Under the pieces are notes generated by a model. That model worked only from the letters and a program-made list of their open reading frames with translations, was not told the DNA's origin and did not search any database. Shown one piece after another: positions 34,746-43,099 of a DNA stretch of 64,000 nucleotides. Position 1 is the first letter of the stretch, and every line of letters begins with the position of its first letter. Location: assembly GCA_963707895.1 (NCBI GenBank), contig CAVPRS010000003.1:62001-126000 (forward strand), written 5' to 3'. Source of the stretch: Fodinibacter sp963707895 (GTDB lineage: Bacteria > Actinomycetota > Actinomycetes > Actinomycetales > Dermatophilaceae). The position numbers and the translations under genes were made by a program.

Positions 34746-36002
34746 ATGGCAGGATGGCCCGCCGTGGATGTCGGCATCGTACGAACGCTGGGGTCACCCG
34801 ACGGTCGGGCGATCCTCAGGGCGCTGCCCCCGTACGACGAGCGCGCGGTGATGCGCCTCGGCGACCGGCTCCGGCGCGAGGGGCACGACGCCGACCTCGT
34901 GGCCGCACTGCTCACCCAGCAGCGGTTGCAGGCACGAGCCGTCGCGAAGTTCGGCGAGTTCGCGAACGACATGCTCTACACCGCCGACGGGCTCGAGCAG
35001 GCCTCCCGCCTCGAGGTGGCGGCGACCCACGCCGGCCGGTTCTACAACGCCTCGCTCGCGACCGTGCACGACCTCGGCTGCGGCATCGGCTCGGATGCCG
35101 TCGCGATGTCGGCGCTCGGCGTCACGGTGCAGGGCGTCGACATCGACCCCGTCACCGCCGCGATCGCCGACATCAACCTGCGGCCCTGGCCCGACTCGCG
35201 GGCCCGGGTGGGCCTGGCGGAGGAGTTCGAGGCGCCCCGCGACCCGCTGCGCTCGCGGGTGGGGGTGTGGCTCGACCCGGCCCGCCGGGTGCCCGGGCGC
35301 ACCGGTCGCCACGGACGGATCAAGCGGGTCTTCCGGCTCGACGAGATCCGCCCGACGTGGGAGTTCGTGCTGCAGGTCGCGACCGCCGTGCCGGCCACCG
35401 GGGCCAAGCTGTCGCCCTCGATGCCGCACGACGCCATCCCGCTCGGCACCGAGGCGCAGTGGACCTCGTTCGCCGGCGAGGTGCTCGAGTGCGCGGTGTG
35501 GTGGGGCCCCCTGGCCCAGCGTCCCGGGCGCAGCGCGCGCATCCTGGGGCCGAGCCGCTCGCCGATCGAGGTCGACGAGACGATGGCCGAGCCGGACGTG
35601 CCGACCGTGGCGTCGCTCGATGCCGTGGGACCGTGGCTCTACGAGCCGGACCGCGCGGTGACCCAGGCGGGGCTGCTCGGGGCGGTGACCGCCGCCACGC
35701 TCGGCAGCGAGGTCGACACCGGCCTCGGCTACGTCGTCAGCGACGCGAGCGTCGACGTGCCGTTCGCCCGGCGCTACGCCGTGCGCGAGGCGATGCCGTT
35801 CAGCGTGCGGTCGCTGCGGGCCTGGATCAGGCAGCACGGCGTGACCGGCCTGACCATCAAGAAGCGCGGCGTGCGGCTCGACGACGACGAGCTGCGCCGC
35901 CAGCTGCGGATCGGCCGCAAGGCCGGTGACGGCGCCCAGGCGACCGTCATCCTGACCCGGGTCGCCGGCCAGCAGGTCGTGCTCGTCGTCGACCCCGCCT
36001 GA
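34746..36002 (+). CDS. Class I SAM-dependent methyltransferase with THUMP-like C-terminal domain
   Basis: About 418 aa. Methyltransferase core: VHDLGCGIGSDAVAMSALG (residues about 116-134, the SAM-binding glycine loop), VQGVDIDPVTAAIADINL. A C-terminal domain of about 80 residues contains MPFSVRSLRAWIRQHGVTGL and IKKRGVRLDDDELRRQLR, the THUMP-like domain of the actinobacterial family. These are usually annotated simply as methyltransferases; RNA is a likely but unproven substrate. The start is ambiguous: ATG 34746 or GTG 34764, the latter with AGGA about 10 bases upstream. It lies just beyond the CIRCE sites. It converges with ribokinase through the palindromic element. Confidence 0.85.
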   Translation: MAGWPAVDVGIVRTLGSPDGRAILRALPPYDERAVMRLGDRLRREGHDADLVAALLTQQRLQARAVAKFGEFANDMLYTADGLEQASRLEVAATHAGRFYNASLATVHDLGCGIGSDAVAMSALGVTVQGVDIDPVTAAIADINLRPWPDSRARVGLAEEFEAPRDPLRSRVGVWLDPARRVPGRTGRHGRIKRVFRLDEIRPTWEFVLQVATAVPATGAKLSPSMPHDAIPLGTEAQWTSFAGEVLECAVWWGPLAQRPGRSARILGPSRSPIEVDETMAEPDVPTVASLDAVGPWLYEPDRAVTQAGLLGAVTAATLGSEVDTGLGYVVSDASVDVPFARRYAVREAMPFSVRSLRAWIRQHGVTGLTIKKRGVRLDDDELRRQLRIGRKAGDGAQATVILTRVAGQQVVLVVDPA

Positions 36003-36025
36003 CCCGCCGCCCTCCCGGGCGCTGT

Positions 36026-36120
36026 CACAACTTTCCCGCCCGATCCCGGAACCTTCAGGTTCGCACCGGAACCGTTGTGGCGCGAACCTGAAGGTTCTCG
36101 CACCGGGCGGGAAAGTTGTG
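36026..36120. repeat. Double-palindrome intergenic element, copy B
   Basis: Perfect nested inverted repeat. Outer arms CACAACTTTCCCGCCC (36026-36041) and its complement (36105-36120), 16 bp. Inner arms AACCTTCAGGTTCGC (36050-36064) and its complement (36082-36096), 15 bp. It separates convergent methyltransferase and ribokinase genes, so it can act as a bidirectional terminator. It shares its core with the element at 5892-5982. Confidence 0.8.
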
Positions 36121-36140
36121 GCGAGGGTCGGAGCCGCGGG

Positions 36141-36974
36141 TCAGAGCTGGGGGTCGGGCTGGGCGCCCCGGTGGCGCACGGCCGCCGCGCCCGCCGCGAG
36201 GGCCACGTCGAGGGCGGCCTCCCGCTCGGCGCCACCGGCGAGGGATGCCGCGAGCGCGCCGCAGAACGCGTCGCCGGCGCCCGTGGTGTCGGCCACCTCG
36301 TCGGCGGCCACCTCGTGGGCCGGGGCCGTCACGCCGTCCCACGACGCCCCGTTGGCCCCGAACGTCACGAGCAGCGAGCGCGGCTCGGCGCCGGCCTCCG
36401 CGAGCGCGGCCATCTCGTGCTCGTTGGCGACCACCGGGTCGGCGAGGCCGATCACGTCGGGCGGCAGGGCGGCATACGGCGCGGTGTTGAGCACGACCCG
36501 AGCACCTCGGCCGGCCGCCCGGCGCACGGCCGTGCACACGACGGCCCGCGGCACCTCGAGCTGCACGAGCAGCACGTCGCCGGGGCCGAGCTCGTCGACG
36601 GCGGAGACCTCGCGCTCGTCGAGCAGGTCGTTGGCGCCGGGGATGACGACGATCGAGTTCTCGCCGTCGTCGGAGACGGTGACCACCGCGTGCCCCGTGG
36701 GAACTCCCGGGCAGACGCGCACGGCGGAGGTGTCGATGCCGCGTGCGGCCAGGCGTGCCACGTAGGCGGCGCCGCCCGCGTCGTCGCCGACGCACCCGAC
36801 CATGGACACCCGGGCTCCGGCCGCGGCGGCGGCCACGGCCTGGTTGGCCCCCTTGCCGCCGGCCAGCTGCTCGAGGCCGTCCCCGAGCACGGTCTCGCCC
36901 GGCCGCGGGTGCCGCTCGACCCGTGTCACCAGGTCGACGTTGAGCGACCCGAGCACGAGTACCCGGCCGCTCAT
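36141..36974 (-). CDS. rbsK: Ribokinase (PfkB family)
   Basis: 277-aa PfkB sugar kinase that phosphorylates ribose. Substrate-site motif GSLNVDLV at the start, GGKGANQAVAAA near residue 35, and the C-terminal anion hole DTTGAGDAFCGALAASL (near 235) with the catalytic Asp. The nucleoside hydrolase upstream releases ribose from nucleosides and is coupled by an ATGA overlap, so together they are a nucleoside-to-ribose-5-phosphate salvage pair. No ribose transporter or regulator is in view. Confidence 0.92.
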   Translation of the reverse strand: MSGRVLVLGSLNVDLVTRVERHPRPGETVLGDGLEQLAGGKGANQAVAAAAAGARVSMVGCVGDDAGGAAYVARLAARGIDTSAVRVCPGVPTGHAVVTVSDDGENSIVVIPGANDLLDEREVSAVDELGPGDVLLVQLEVPRAVVCTAVRRAAGRGARVVLNTAPYAALPPDVIGLADPVVANEHEMAALAEAGAEPRSLLVTFGANGASWDGVTAPAHEVAADEVADTTGAGDAFCGALAASLAGGAEREAALDVALAAGAAAVRHRGAQPDPQL

Positions 36975-37945
36975 CGCGCCTCCCCCCGCACGGTGCGCAC
37001 CCACAGGTCGGCGATCCGCGGGCCGTCGATCTCGAGGGCGACGTCGACCTGGGTCGCCGCCAGCCCGTGCGGGTCGTGCGCCAGGTCGCCGCTCCAGTCG
37101 CGGCGGTCGACGACGGTGCGCCCGCGCGTCCAGGTGCCGGTGAGCTCGACGCGCACGGGCAGCACCTCGGTGCGCACGGCATCGGGCTCGAGGAGGATGC
37201 CGACCGCACCGGCGTCGCCGATCGTCGCCCCCGCGTTGGCGAACCGGCGGTGGTGGAACGAGATGAGCCCGGCAGCCAGCGTGGCCACGGGCGTGTCGAG
37301 CTCGCGCAGCGCCTCGACCTGCACGTCGGTGACCAGCGGGTCGTAGAACACGTCGAGGCCGTACATGGTGACCGGCACGTGGTGCTCGGCGCACGCGGCC
37401 AGCACCATCGCGGCGGCCTCGGGGTCGTGGAAGACGTTGAACTCGGCCGCGGCGGTGGCGTTGCTGATCTCGACCCCGCCACCCATGAACACGATGCGAC
37501 CGATCGTGGCGAACGCCGCCGGGTGCACCCTGGCCAGCAGGGCCAGGTTGGTCATCGGGGCGAGCGGCACGACGGTGAGCTCCTCGCCCGCCGCCGCGGC
37601 GGCCTCGAGGGTGTCGCGCAGGAGGTCGATGGCGGGGCGCGGGTCCGGTCGCAGGGTGGGGGCCGGCATCCCGAGGTCGGCCATGCCGTCGTCGCCGTGC
37701 ACGTGGCGCGCGTCGACCGGCTCCTCGAGCAGCGGTCGCGAGGCACCGGCGCTCACGGGCACGTCACCGCGGCCGGCGGTCTCGAGCACGGTGAGCGTGT
37801 TGCGCACGACGTCGGTCAGGGGCGCGTTGCCCCCCACACACGTCACCGCCCGCAGGTCCAGGCCTGGGTGCAGCGCGGCGAGGAGGAGGGCGCAGGCGTC
37901 GTCGACACCCGTGTCGACGTCGAGGACCACGGGGAGGGCGGGCAT
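36971..37945 (-). CDS. Inosine/uridine-preferring nucleoside hydrolase
   Basis: 324-aa calcium-dependent ribonucleoside hydrolase of the IunH fold. DVDTGVDDACALLLA at residues 9-23 contains the catalytic and metal-binding Asp cluster. AEFNVFHDPEAAAMVL and the Met/Asn-rich VPLAPMTNLALLAR segment are family typical. Base specificity cannot be told from sequence. ATG 37945; the stop overlaps the ribokinase ATG (ATGA). It is divergent from the GH3 lipoprotein 75 bp away. Confidence 0.9.
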   Translation of the reverse strand: MPALPVVLDVDTGVDDACALLLAALHPGLDLRAVTCVGGNAPLTDVVRNTLTVLETAGRGDVPVSAGASRPLLEEPVDARHVHGDDGMADLGMPAPTLRPDPRPAIDLLRDTLEAAAAAGEELTVVPLAPMTNLALLARVHPAAFATIGRIVFMGGGVEISNATAAAEFNVFHDPEAAAMVLAACAEHHVPVTMYGLDVFYDPLVTDVQVEALRELDTPVATLAAGLISFHHRRFANAGATIGDAGAVGILLEPDAVRTEVLPVRVELTGTWTRGRTVVDRRDWSGDLAHDPHGLAATQVDVALEIDGPRIADLWVRTVRGEAR

Positions 37946-38019
37946 GGGGTCGATTGTGTCGGATGCCGTCCTCCCGTCGGCATTCGGCCGGATGGCGAGG
38001 CGTCACGTACCGTCGTCAG

Positions 38020-39276
38020 GTGCTGTCCGCGACGCCTCGACCCCTCACGACCCGCCGCCTGGCCGCCACCACCTGCGCGCTGCTGGCCCTCGCCCTCGCC
38101 GGGTGCGCGGGCGACCCGGCCGGCCCCCCGTCGACCACGACCACCCCCTCGACGGCGTCGTCGAGCACCGGCCCGAGCACGGCATCCGCCTCGCCCTCGG
38201 CCACCCAGGACGCCGCAGCTGCCTGCGTGTCGACGACGTTCGACGCCCTGACCCCCGACCAGCGGCTCGGGCAGCTGCTCATGGTCGGGTTCGACGCCAA
38301 CGCACCCCTGGAGTCGCTCGACGACGTGGTCGGCGACTCGCACGTGGGCAACGTCATCTACCTCGGCGGGTGGGACGGCGCCGACAAGGTGACCCGCACC
38401 TCCGAGCACCTCCAGGGGCTGGTCTCCGGGCGGAGCACCGGCGACGTCGGGCTGCTCCTCGCCGCCGACCAGGAGGGCGGCGTCGTGCACCAGCTGCGCG
38501 GCGAGGGCTTCACCCGGCCGCCGTCGGCCAAGCAGCAGGCGACGATGTCGTCGTCCGCGCTGACCAAGGCCGCCACCGGCTGGGCGCGCGAGATGAAGGC
38601 CGCCGGCGTCAACGTCAACCTGGCACCGGTCACCGACACGGTGCCGGCCGACATCGGCCGCGCCAACGAGCCGATCGGCAAGTGGGGGCGGCAGTACGGG
38701 TCGGACCCCGAGACGGTCGAGCGAGCCTCGTCGGCGTTCCTCAAGGGGATGCTGGCGGGCGGCGTCGAGGGAACGGTCAAGCACTTCCCGGGGCTGGGCC
38801 GGATCCGCAACAACACCGACTTCAACGCCACCGGGATCACCGACGACGTCACCACGGCGGACGACCCCTACCTCCAGCCCTTCGCGGCCGGCGTGAAGGC
38901 CGGTGCGGGGCTCGTCATGGTCGGCTCGGCCAAGTACAGCAAGCTCGACCCCGGCGTGCCGGCGATGTTCTCGGCACCAATCGTCACCGACCTGCTGCGC
39001 GGCGACCTCGGCTACGACGGCGTCGTCATCACCGACGACGTCAACGCCAAGGCGGTGGCGGCCACCCCGGCGCCGCAACGTGCCGTGAAGGTGGTCGCCG
39101 CCGGGGGCGACATCGTGCTCACCGGCGACGCGTCGGACGCCCCTGCGATGCGCAAGGCCCTCAAGGCGAAGGCCGCCGCGGACCCGGCGTTCGCCGCCAA
39201 GGTGGAGGCGTCGGTGCAGCGGGTGCTGACCCTCAAGGAGCGGATGGGCCTGCTCCCCTGCTCCACCGAGGGCTGA
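38020..39276 (+). CDS. Glycoside hydrolase family 3 N-terminal domain lipoprotein
   Basis: 418-aa secreted lipoprotein. Signal peptide with lipobox: LATTCALLALALAGCAGD, predicted cleavage before Cys. A Ser/Thr-rich linker follows, then the GH3/NagZ barrel (FDALTPDQRLGQLLMVGFDA ... LAADQEGGVVHQLRGEG ... KHFPGLG). The classic NagZ acid/base loop (GHG...DSH) is not present: the sequence continues GLGRIRNNTDFNATG, so hydrolase activity on muramyl sugars is uncertain. The nucleophile region is GVVITDDVNAKAV. It may process cell-wall GlcNAc. GTG start; tsaD converges from the right. Confidence 0.87.
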   Translation: MLSATPRPLTTRRLAATTCALLALALAGCAGDPAGPPSTTTTPSTASSSTGPSTASASPSATQDAAAACVSTTFDALTPDQRLGQLLMVGFDANAPLESLDDVVGDSHVGNVIYLGGWDGADKVTRTSEHLQGLVSGRSTGDVGLLLAADQEGGVVHQLRGEGFTRPPSAKQQATMSSSALTKAATGWAREMKAAGVNVNLAPVTDTVPADIGRANEPIGKWGRQYGSDPETVERASSAFLKGMLAGGVEGTVKHFPGLGRIRNNTDFNATGITDDVTTADDPYLQPFAAGVKAGAGLVMVGSAKYSKLDPGVPAMFSAPIVTDLLRGDLGYDGVVITDDVNAKAVAATPAPQRAVKVVAAGGDIVLTGDASDAPAMRKALKAKAAADPAFAAKVEASVQRVLTLKERMGLLPCSTEG

Positions 39277-39282
39277 CCCGGG

Positions 39283-40326
39283 TCAGGCCTGGACCTCGGT
39301 GACCGGCATCGAGGAGTCGGCCGGCAGCGCGAGGTCCGACGGTGCACGCCCCTTGAGCACCATCTGCGCACCCAGGGCCGCGACCATCGCGCCGTTGTCG
39401 GTGCACAGGCCAGGCCGTGGCACCCGCAGCCGGATGCCGGCCGCGTCGCACCGCTCCTGGGCCATCGCCCGCAGGCGCGAGTTCGCGGCGACCCCGCCGC
39501 CGATCTGGAGGTGCTCGACACCGTTCTCGCGGCAGGCCAGCACGGCCTTGCGGGTCAGCACGTCGGTGACGGCCTCCTGGAAGCTGGCGGCGACGTCGGC
39601 GACGGGCACCGGCTCCCCCGCCGCCTCGCGGGCCTGGACCCACCGCGACACAGCCGTCTTCAGGCCCGAGAAGGAGAAGTCGAAGCGGTGCCGCTCCATG
39701 TCGCGCCCCGTGGTGAGCCCGCGCGGGAAGTCGATGGTGACCGAGCCCTCGCGGGCCGCGCGGTCGATGTACGGGCCGCCGGGGAAGGGCAGCCCCAGCA
39801 CGCGCGCCACCTTGTCGAAGGCCTCCCCCGCGGCATCGTCGATCGTCGAGCCGAGGCTGCGCACGTCGTGGGTGACGTCGGGCACCAGGAGCAGCGACGA
39901 GTGTCCGCCGGAGACGAGCATCGCCAGGACCGGCTCGGGCAGGGGGCCGTGCTCGACGATGTCGACGGCCACGTGGCTGGCAAGGTGGTTGACGCCGTAG
40001 AGCGGCACCCCGAGCGACAGCGAGAGCGCCTTCGCCGAGGCCACCCCCACCATCAGCGCGCCGGCGAGGCCCGGGCCCGACGTGACCGCAACGGCATCGA
40101 GGTCGCGCAGGCTGACACCCGCTGTGGCACAGGCACGTTCGATGGTGGGAACCATCGCCTCGAGGTGGGCCCGGCTGGCGACCTCGGGCACGACCCCGCC
40201 GAACCGCGCGTGCTCGTCGACGCTGCTCGCGATGGCGTCGACGAGCAGCGTCTCGCCGCGCACGATACCGACACCGGTCTCGTCGCACGACGTCTCGATG
40301 CCGAGCACCAGGGGTTCGTCACGCAT
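39283..40326 (-). CDS. tsaD: tRNA N6-adenosine threonylcarbamoyltransferase TsaD
   Basis: 347-aa Kae1/Gcp/TsaD ATPase that transfers threonylcarbamoyl to A37 of ANN-decoding tRNAs. ASKHA-fold start LVLGIETSCDETGVGIV. Metal-binding HLASH is near residue 115 and the LVSGGHSSLLL ATP segment follows. The Fe/metal ligand region QIGGGVAANSRLR is in the C-terminal half. It is last in the leftward tsaE-tsaB-rimI-tsaD string, overlapping rimI by 8 bp. All the t6A genes except tsaC are therefore here in one run. Confidence 0.95.
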   Translation of the reverse strand: MRDEPLVLGIETSCDETGVGIVRGETLLVDAIASSVDEHARFGGVVPEVASRAHLEAMVPTIERACATAGVSLRDLDAVAVTSGPGLAGALMVGVASAKALSLSLGVPLYGVNHLASHVAVDIVEHGPLPEPVLAMLVSGGHSSLLLVPDVTHDVRSLGSTIDDAAGEAFDKVARVLGLPFPGGPYIDRAAREGSVTIDFPRGLTTGRDMERHRFDFSFSGLKTAVSRWVQAREAAGEPVPVADVAASFQEAVTDVLTRKAVLACRENGVEHLQIGGGVAANSRLRAMAQERCDAAGIRLRVPRPGLCTDNGAMVAALGAQMVLKGRAPSDLALPADSSMPVTEVQA

Positions 40327-40798
40327 CGCCGGTCCCGTTCTCGTGCAACGACTTGCGCAGGATCAGGGCGTCCACGTCACCGGGCTGGTAGTAGCGGCGC
40401 CGAGTGCTGATCACGGTGTATCCGGTGCGCTCGTAGAGGCCGCGTGCCGCCGGGTTGTCGGCGCGCACCTCGAGGATGACGTGCGCCGCACCTCGCGTGG
40501 CGGCCCGTCGCTCCAGCTCGTCGAGGAGGAGCCGCCCCAGCCCTCGGCCCTGGGCGCGAGGAGCGACGGCGAGCGTCATGACGTCGGCGACCTCCCCACC
40601 GTGGTCGAGCCCGCCGTAGCCGAGCACCTCGTCGGCGTCGGTGAGCACCACGTAGTCGCGGCGCGGGCGGCCCGCGAGCTCGGCCCACCAGGTCGGCTCC
40701 GACCAGGCGTCGTGCGCGAAGAGGTCGCTCTCGAGTGCAGCGAGCGCCGCCAGGTCGGTCCAGCGCGCGTCACGCAGGGCCGGGGCAGTGACGTTCAC
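40319..40798 (-). CDS. rimI: Ribosomal protein S18-alanine N-acetyltransferase RimI
   Basis: 159-aa GNAT acetyltransferase. Motif A VMTLAVAPRAQGRGLGRLLL with the acetyl-CoA binding pattern Q-x-R-G-x-G/A, then AHVILEVRADNPAARGLYER as the rimI-specific motif. It acetylates the N-terminus of ribosomal protein S18 in E. coli and is almost always found between tsaB and tsaD in actinobacteria. GTG start overlapping the tsaB stop (GTGA) and 3' overlap with tsaD indicate coupled translation. Confidence 0.92.
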   Translation of the reverse strand: MNVTAPALRDARWTDLAALAALESDLFAHDAWSEPTWWAELAGRPRRDYVVLTDADEVLGYGGLDHGGEVADVMTLAVAPRAQGRGLGRLLLDELERRAATRGAAHVILEVRADNPAARGLYERTGYTVISTRRRYYQPGDVDALILRKSLHENGTGDA

Positions 40799-41457
40799 GA
40801 CCGACCTCGCTCGGCCGTGGTGAGGGCGTCCGGCCGGCGCAGGTAGAGCGGCTCGACCGGCATCGGCGCACGGGCCGCCAGTCGACGGGCCGCCACGCGA
40901 GCCAGCCAGCCGGGGTCGACGTCGAGCGGGTGGCCGAGCGGCGCGGGGAACAGGTCGGGGTAGAGCAGCGGCCCGCGCCCGGCGGTCGGCAACCGGCGGA
41001 CGTCCGCCGCCAGCTCGGCCGGCCGGTCGACGGCCGGCTCGTCGAGCGCCACCGCGCCGTCGCCACCGCGGCCGTAGCGCGCCCAGTAGACCTCCTTGCG
41101 TCGCGCGTCGGTCGCGACGAGCACCTCGTCGACCCCGCCCGGCGCCTCGGCCAGGGCCTGCTCGGCGAGGGCGTCGAGGCTGCAGACCCCGTGCACCGGG
41201 ATGCCGAGGGCGTGGCCCATGGTCAGCGCGGTGACCATGCCCACGCGCAGGCCGGTGAACGGTCCGGGGCCGGTGCCGACGGCGATGTCGGTGAGGTCGG
41301 CCGGGGTGGCACCGGCCCGCGCGAGGGTGTCGCGCACGAGTGGGGCCAGCTTCTCGGTGTGCGCCCGGGCGTCGACGGCCACGCCGACCACGGGCTCGGA
41401 GCCGGTGGCCAGCACGGCGACCCCGATCGCGGAGGTCGAGGTGTCGACCGCGAGCAT
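40795..41457 (-). CDS. tsaB: tRNA threonylcarbamoyladenosine biosynthesis protein TsaB
   Basis: 220-aa TsaB, the inactive ASKHA homologue that dimerises with TsaD to form the t6A complex. MLAVDTSTSAIGVAV at the start, GTGPGPFTGLRVGMVTA (residues about 66-82) and PVHGVCSLDALAEQAL are diagnostic. A GTG two codons upstream (41463) is an alternative start. It overlaps the tsaE stop by one base (TGATG) and hands over to rimI at GTGA. Confidence 0.93.
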   Translation of the reverse strand: MLAVDTSTSAIGVAVLATGSEPVVGVAVDARAHTEKLAPLVRDTLARAGATPADLTDIAVGTGPGPFTGLRVGMVTALTMGHALGIPVHGVCSLDALAEQALAEAPGGVDEVLVATDARRKEVYWARYGRGGDGAVALDEPAVDRPAELAADVRRLPTAGRGPLLYPDLFPAPLGHPLDVDPGWLARVAARRLAARAPMPVEPLYLRRPDALTTAERGRS

Positions 41458-41948
41458 CAGCACGGCACACCGCCCAGGGCGACCAGCCCGGCATCCGCCT
41501 CGGCCGCCCAGCGACCACCGATGCCGGTGACGGTCGCCGTGCGCTCCTCGGTGGTGGTGTCGACGTCGAGCACGACCTCGAGGCGGTTCTCGCTGAGGTC
41601 CTCGGCCAGGCCGTGACCCCACTCGACGACCGTGACGCTGTCGTCGACCGAGGCGTCGAGGTCGAGGTCGTCGAGCTCGAGGGCTCCGCCGAGGCGGTAG
41701 GCGTCGACGTGCACCAGCGCCGGACCGCCGACGGTCGACGGGTGCACCCGGGCGATGACGAACGTGGGCGACGTGACCGGCCCGCGCACCCCCACGCCCT
41801 CGCCGATGCCCTGGGTGAGCGTGGTCTTGCCCGCACCCAGCCCGCCGGTGAGCACGACGAGGTCGCCGGCCCGCAGCATCCGCCCGAGGGCGCGACCCAG
41901 CGCCCGGGTGTCGTCGACGTCGGGCAGCACCACGCGCCGGCCGGTCAC
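41457..41948 (-). CDS. tsaE: tRNA threonylcarbamoyladenosine biosynthesis ATPase TsaE
   Basis: 163-aa P-loop ATPase that resets the TsaBD complex. Walker A GGLGAGKTTLTQG lies near residues 34-46. PVTSPTFVIARVH and the HVDAYRL motif followed by VVEWGHGL are family hallmarks. GTG start overlapping the hydrolase stop (GTGA). Part of the leftward gene run from alr to tsaD. Confidence 0.93.
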   Translation of the reverse strand: MTGRRVVLPDVDDTRALGRALGRMLRAGDLVVLTGGLGAGKTTLTQGIGEGVGVRGPVTSPTFVIARVHPSTVGGPALVHVDAYRLGGALELDDLDLDASVDDSVTVVEWGHGLAEDLSENRLEVVLDVDTTTEERTATVTGIGGRWAAEADAGLVALGGVPC

Positions 41949-43099
41949 GACGCGGCCTCGCGGGTGGCGCGGCCGGCCCTGGCGCGCGCCACGCTGCGCT
42001 TCTTGGCGATGTCCTGCACGGTGCGACGCACTCGCGGCTTGCTGCTCACCGGAACGCCCTCGGCCACCGCGCGCTGCGCGCGGGCGATGAGCATGAGCAG
42101 CTGCTGGGTGACCAGCTGCGGGTGCTCGAGCATCAGGATGTGCCCGGCGTCCTCGACGACCACGTGCTCGGCGCCGGGGATGCGACGCACGATCTCCTCG
42201 CTGTGCGACGGCGGGGTCACGAGGTCCCCGGCGCCGTTCATGACCAGGGTCTCGATGCCGATGAGCGGCGCGAGGTCCTCGCTGATGTCGAGCGCGTCGA
42301 AGTCGGGCAGGAAGGCCGCCATCACGTCGAAGGACGTCGAGAAGATCATCTCCCCGACGAGGTGGACCAGGTCGGCACTGACCGGCGAGTCGAACGCCCA
42401 GCGCTGGATCACGGCGTCCTGGACCCCACGGCCCATCTTGCGCAGCGCCCCGATGGGTCCGGCGTGACGCGACAGCCGGGTGAGCACCCCGGGGCCGAAC
42501 GAGCCGACGACCCGCCCCACCGTGGTGCCGAGGCCGAACTCGGTCATCTCGGCCCCGCCGGGGCTGGTGGAGACCAGTGCCACGGCCAGCACCCGCTCCC
42601 GGATGACGTCGGGGTGCTGCCCGGCGTACGACATCACGGTCATGCCGCCCATCGAGTGCCCGACGAGCACCACCGGGCCACTCGTGCAGGTGGCGTCCAT
42701 GACGGCGGCGAGGTCGCGGCCGAGCTGGGCGACGGTGCAGCCCTCGAGCGACGGCTGGCCCGACCTCCCGTGGCCGCGCTGGTCGTAGGTGACCACCCGG
42801 AACCCGGAGTGGATCAGGGCCCGGCGCTGGAGCACCCAGCACTGCATCGTGAGGGCGAACCCGTGCACCAGGACGACGGTGGGGGTGCGCCCCGCGAGGT
42901 GGCGGCGGCTCAGGCTGGAGGTGTCGGGTGCGTCGATCTCGACGTGCAGCGCGAGGCCGTCGTCGGCGGTGACCACCAGGGACTCGGTCGGGGTGTGCGC
43001 CCAGCCGTCGCGGGCGTCGACCGCGGGGTACCCGGCGCGGGCGCGCATCACCCGCTCGCCCACCGCGCTCGCGGCGTTGCCCAGGGGTCCGAGGGCCAT
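41945..43099 (-). CDS. Alpha/beta hydrolase (Rv3422c-neighbourhood type)
   Basis: 384-aa serine hydrolase. LVHGFALTMQCWVLQRRALI is the oxyanion segment; nucleophile elbow GHSMGG near residue 150; acid in NGAGDLVTPP; catalytic histidine in EDAGHILMLEH. The C-terminus is a basic Arg/Lys-rich tail (about residues 350-384) that may contact membranes or nucleic acid. Placed between alr and tsaE, coupled to both by overlaps. The substrate is unknown; the position is the one held by a hydrolase next to alr and tsaE in many actinobacteria. Confidence 0.87.
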   Translation of the reverse strand: MALGPLGNAASAVGERVMRARAGYPAVDARDGWAHTPTESLVVTADDGLALHVEIDAPDTSSLSRRHLAGRTPTVVLVHGFALTMQCWVLQRRALIHSGFRVVTYDQRGHGRSGQPSLEGCTVAQLGRDLAAVMDATCTSGPVVLVGHSMGGMTVMSYAGQHPDVIRERVLAVALVSTSPGGAEMTEFGLGTTVGRVVGSFGPGVLTRLSRHAGPIGALRKMGRGVQDAVIQRWAFDSPVSADLVHLVGEMIFSTSFDVMAAFLPDFDALDISEDLAPLIGIETLVMNGAGDLVTPPSHSEEIVRRIPGAEHVVVEDAGHILMLEHPQLVTQQLLMLIARAQRAVAEGVPVSSKPRVRRTVQDIAKKRSVARARAGRATREAAS

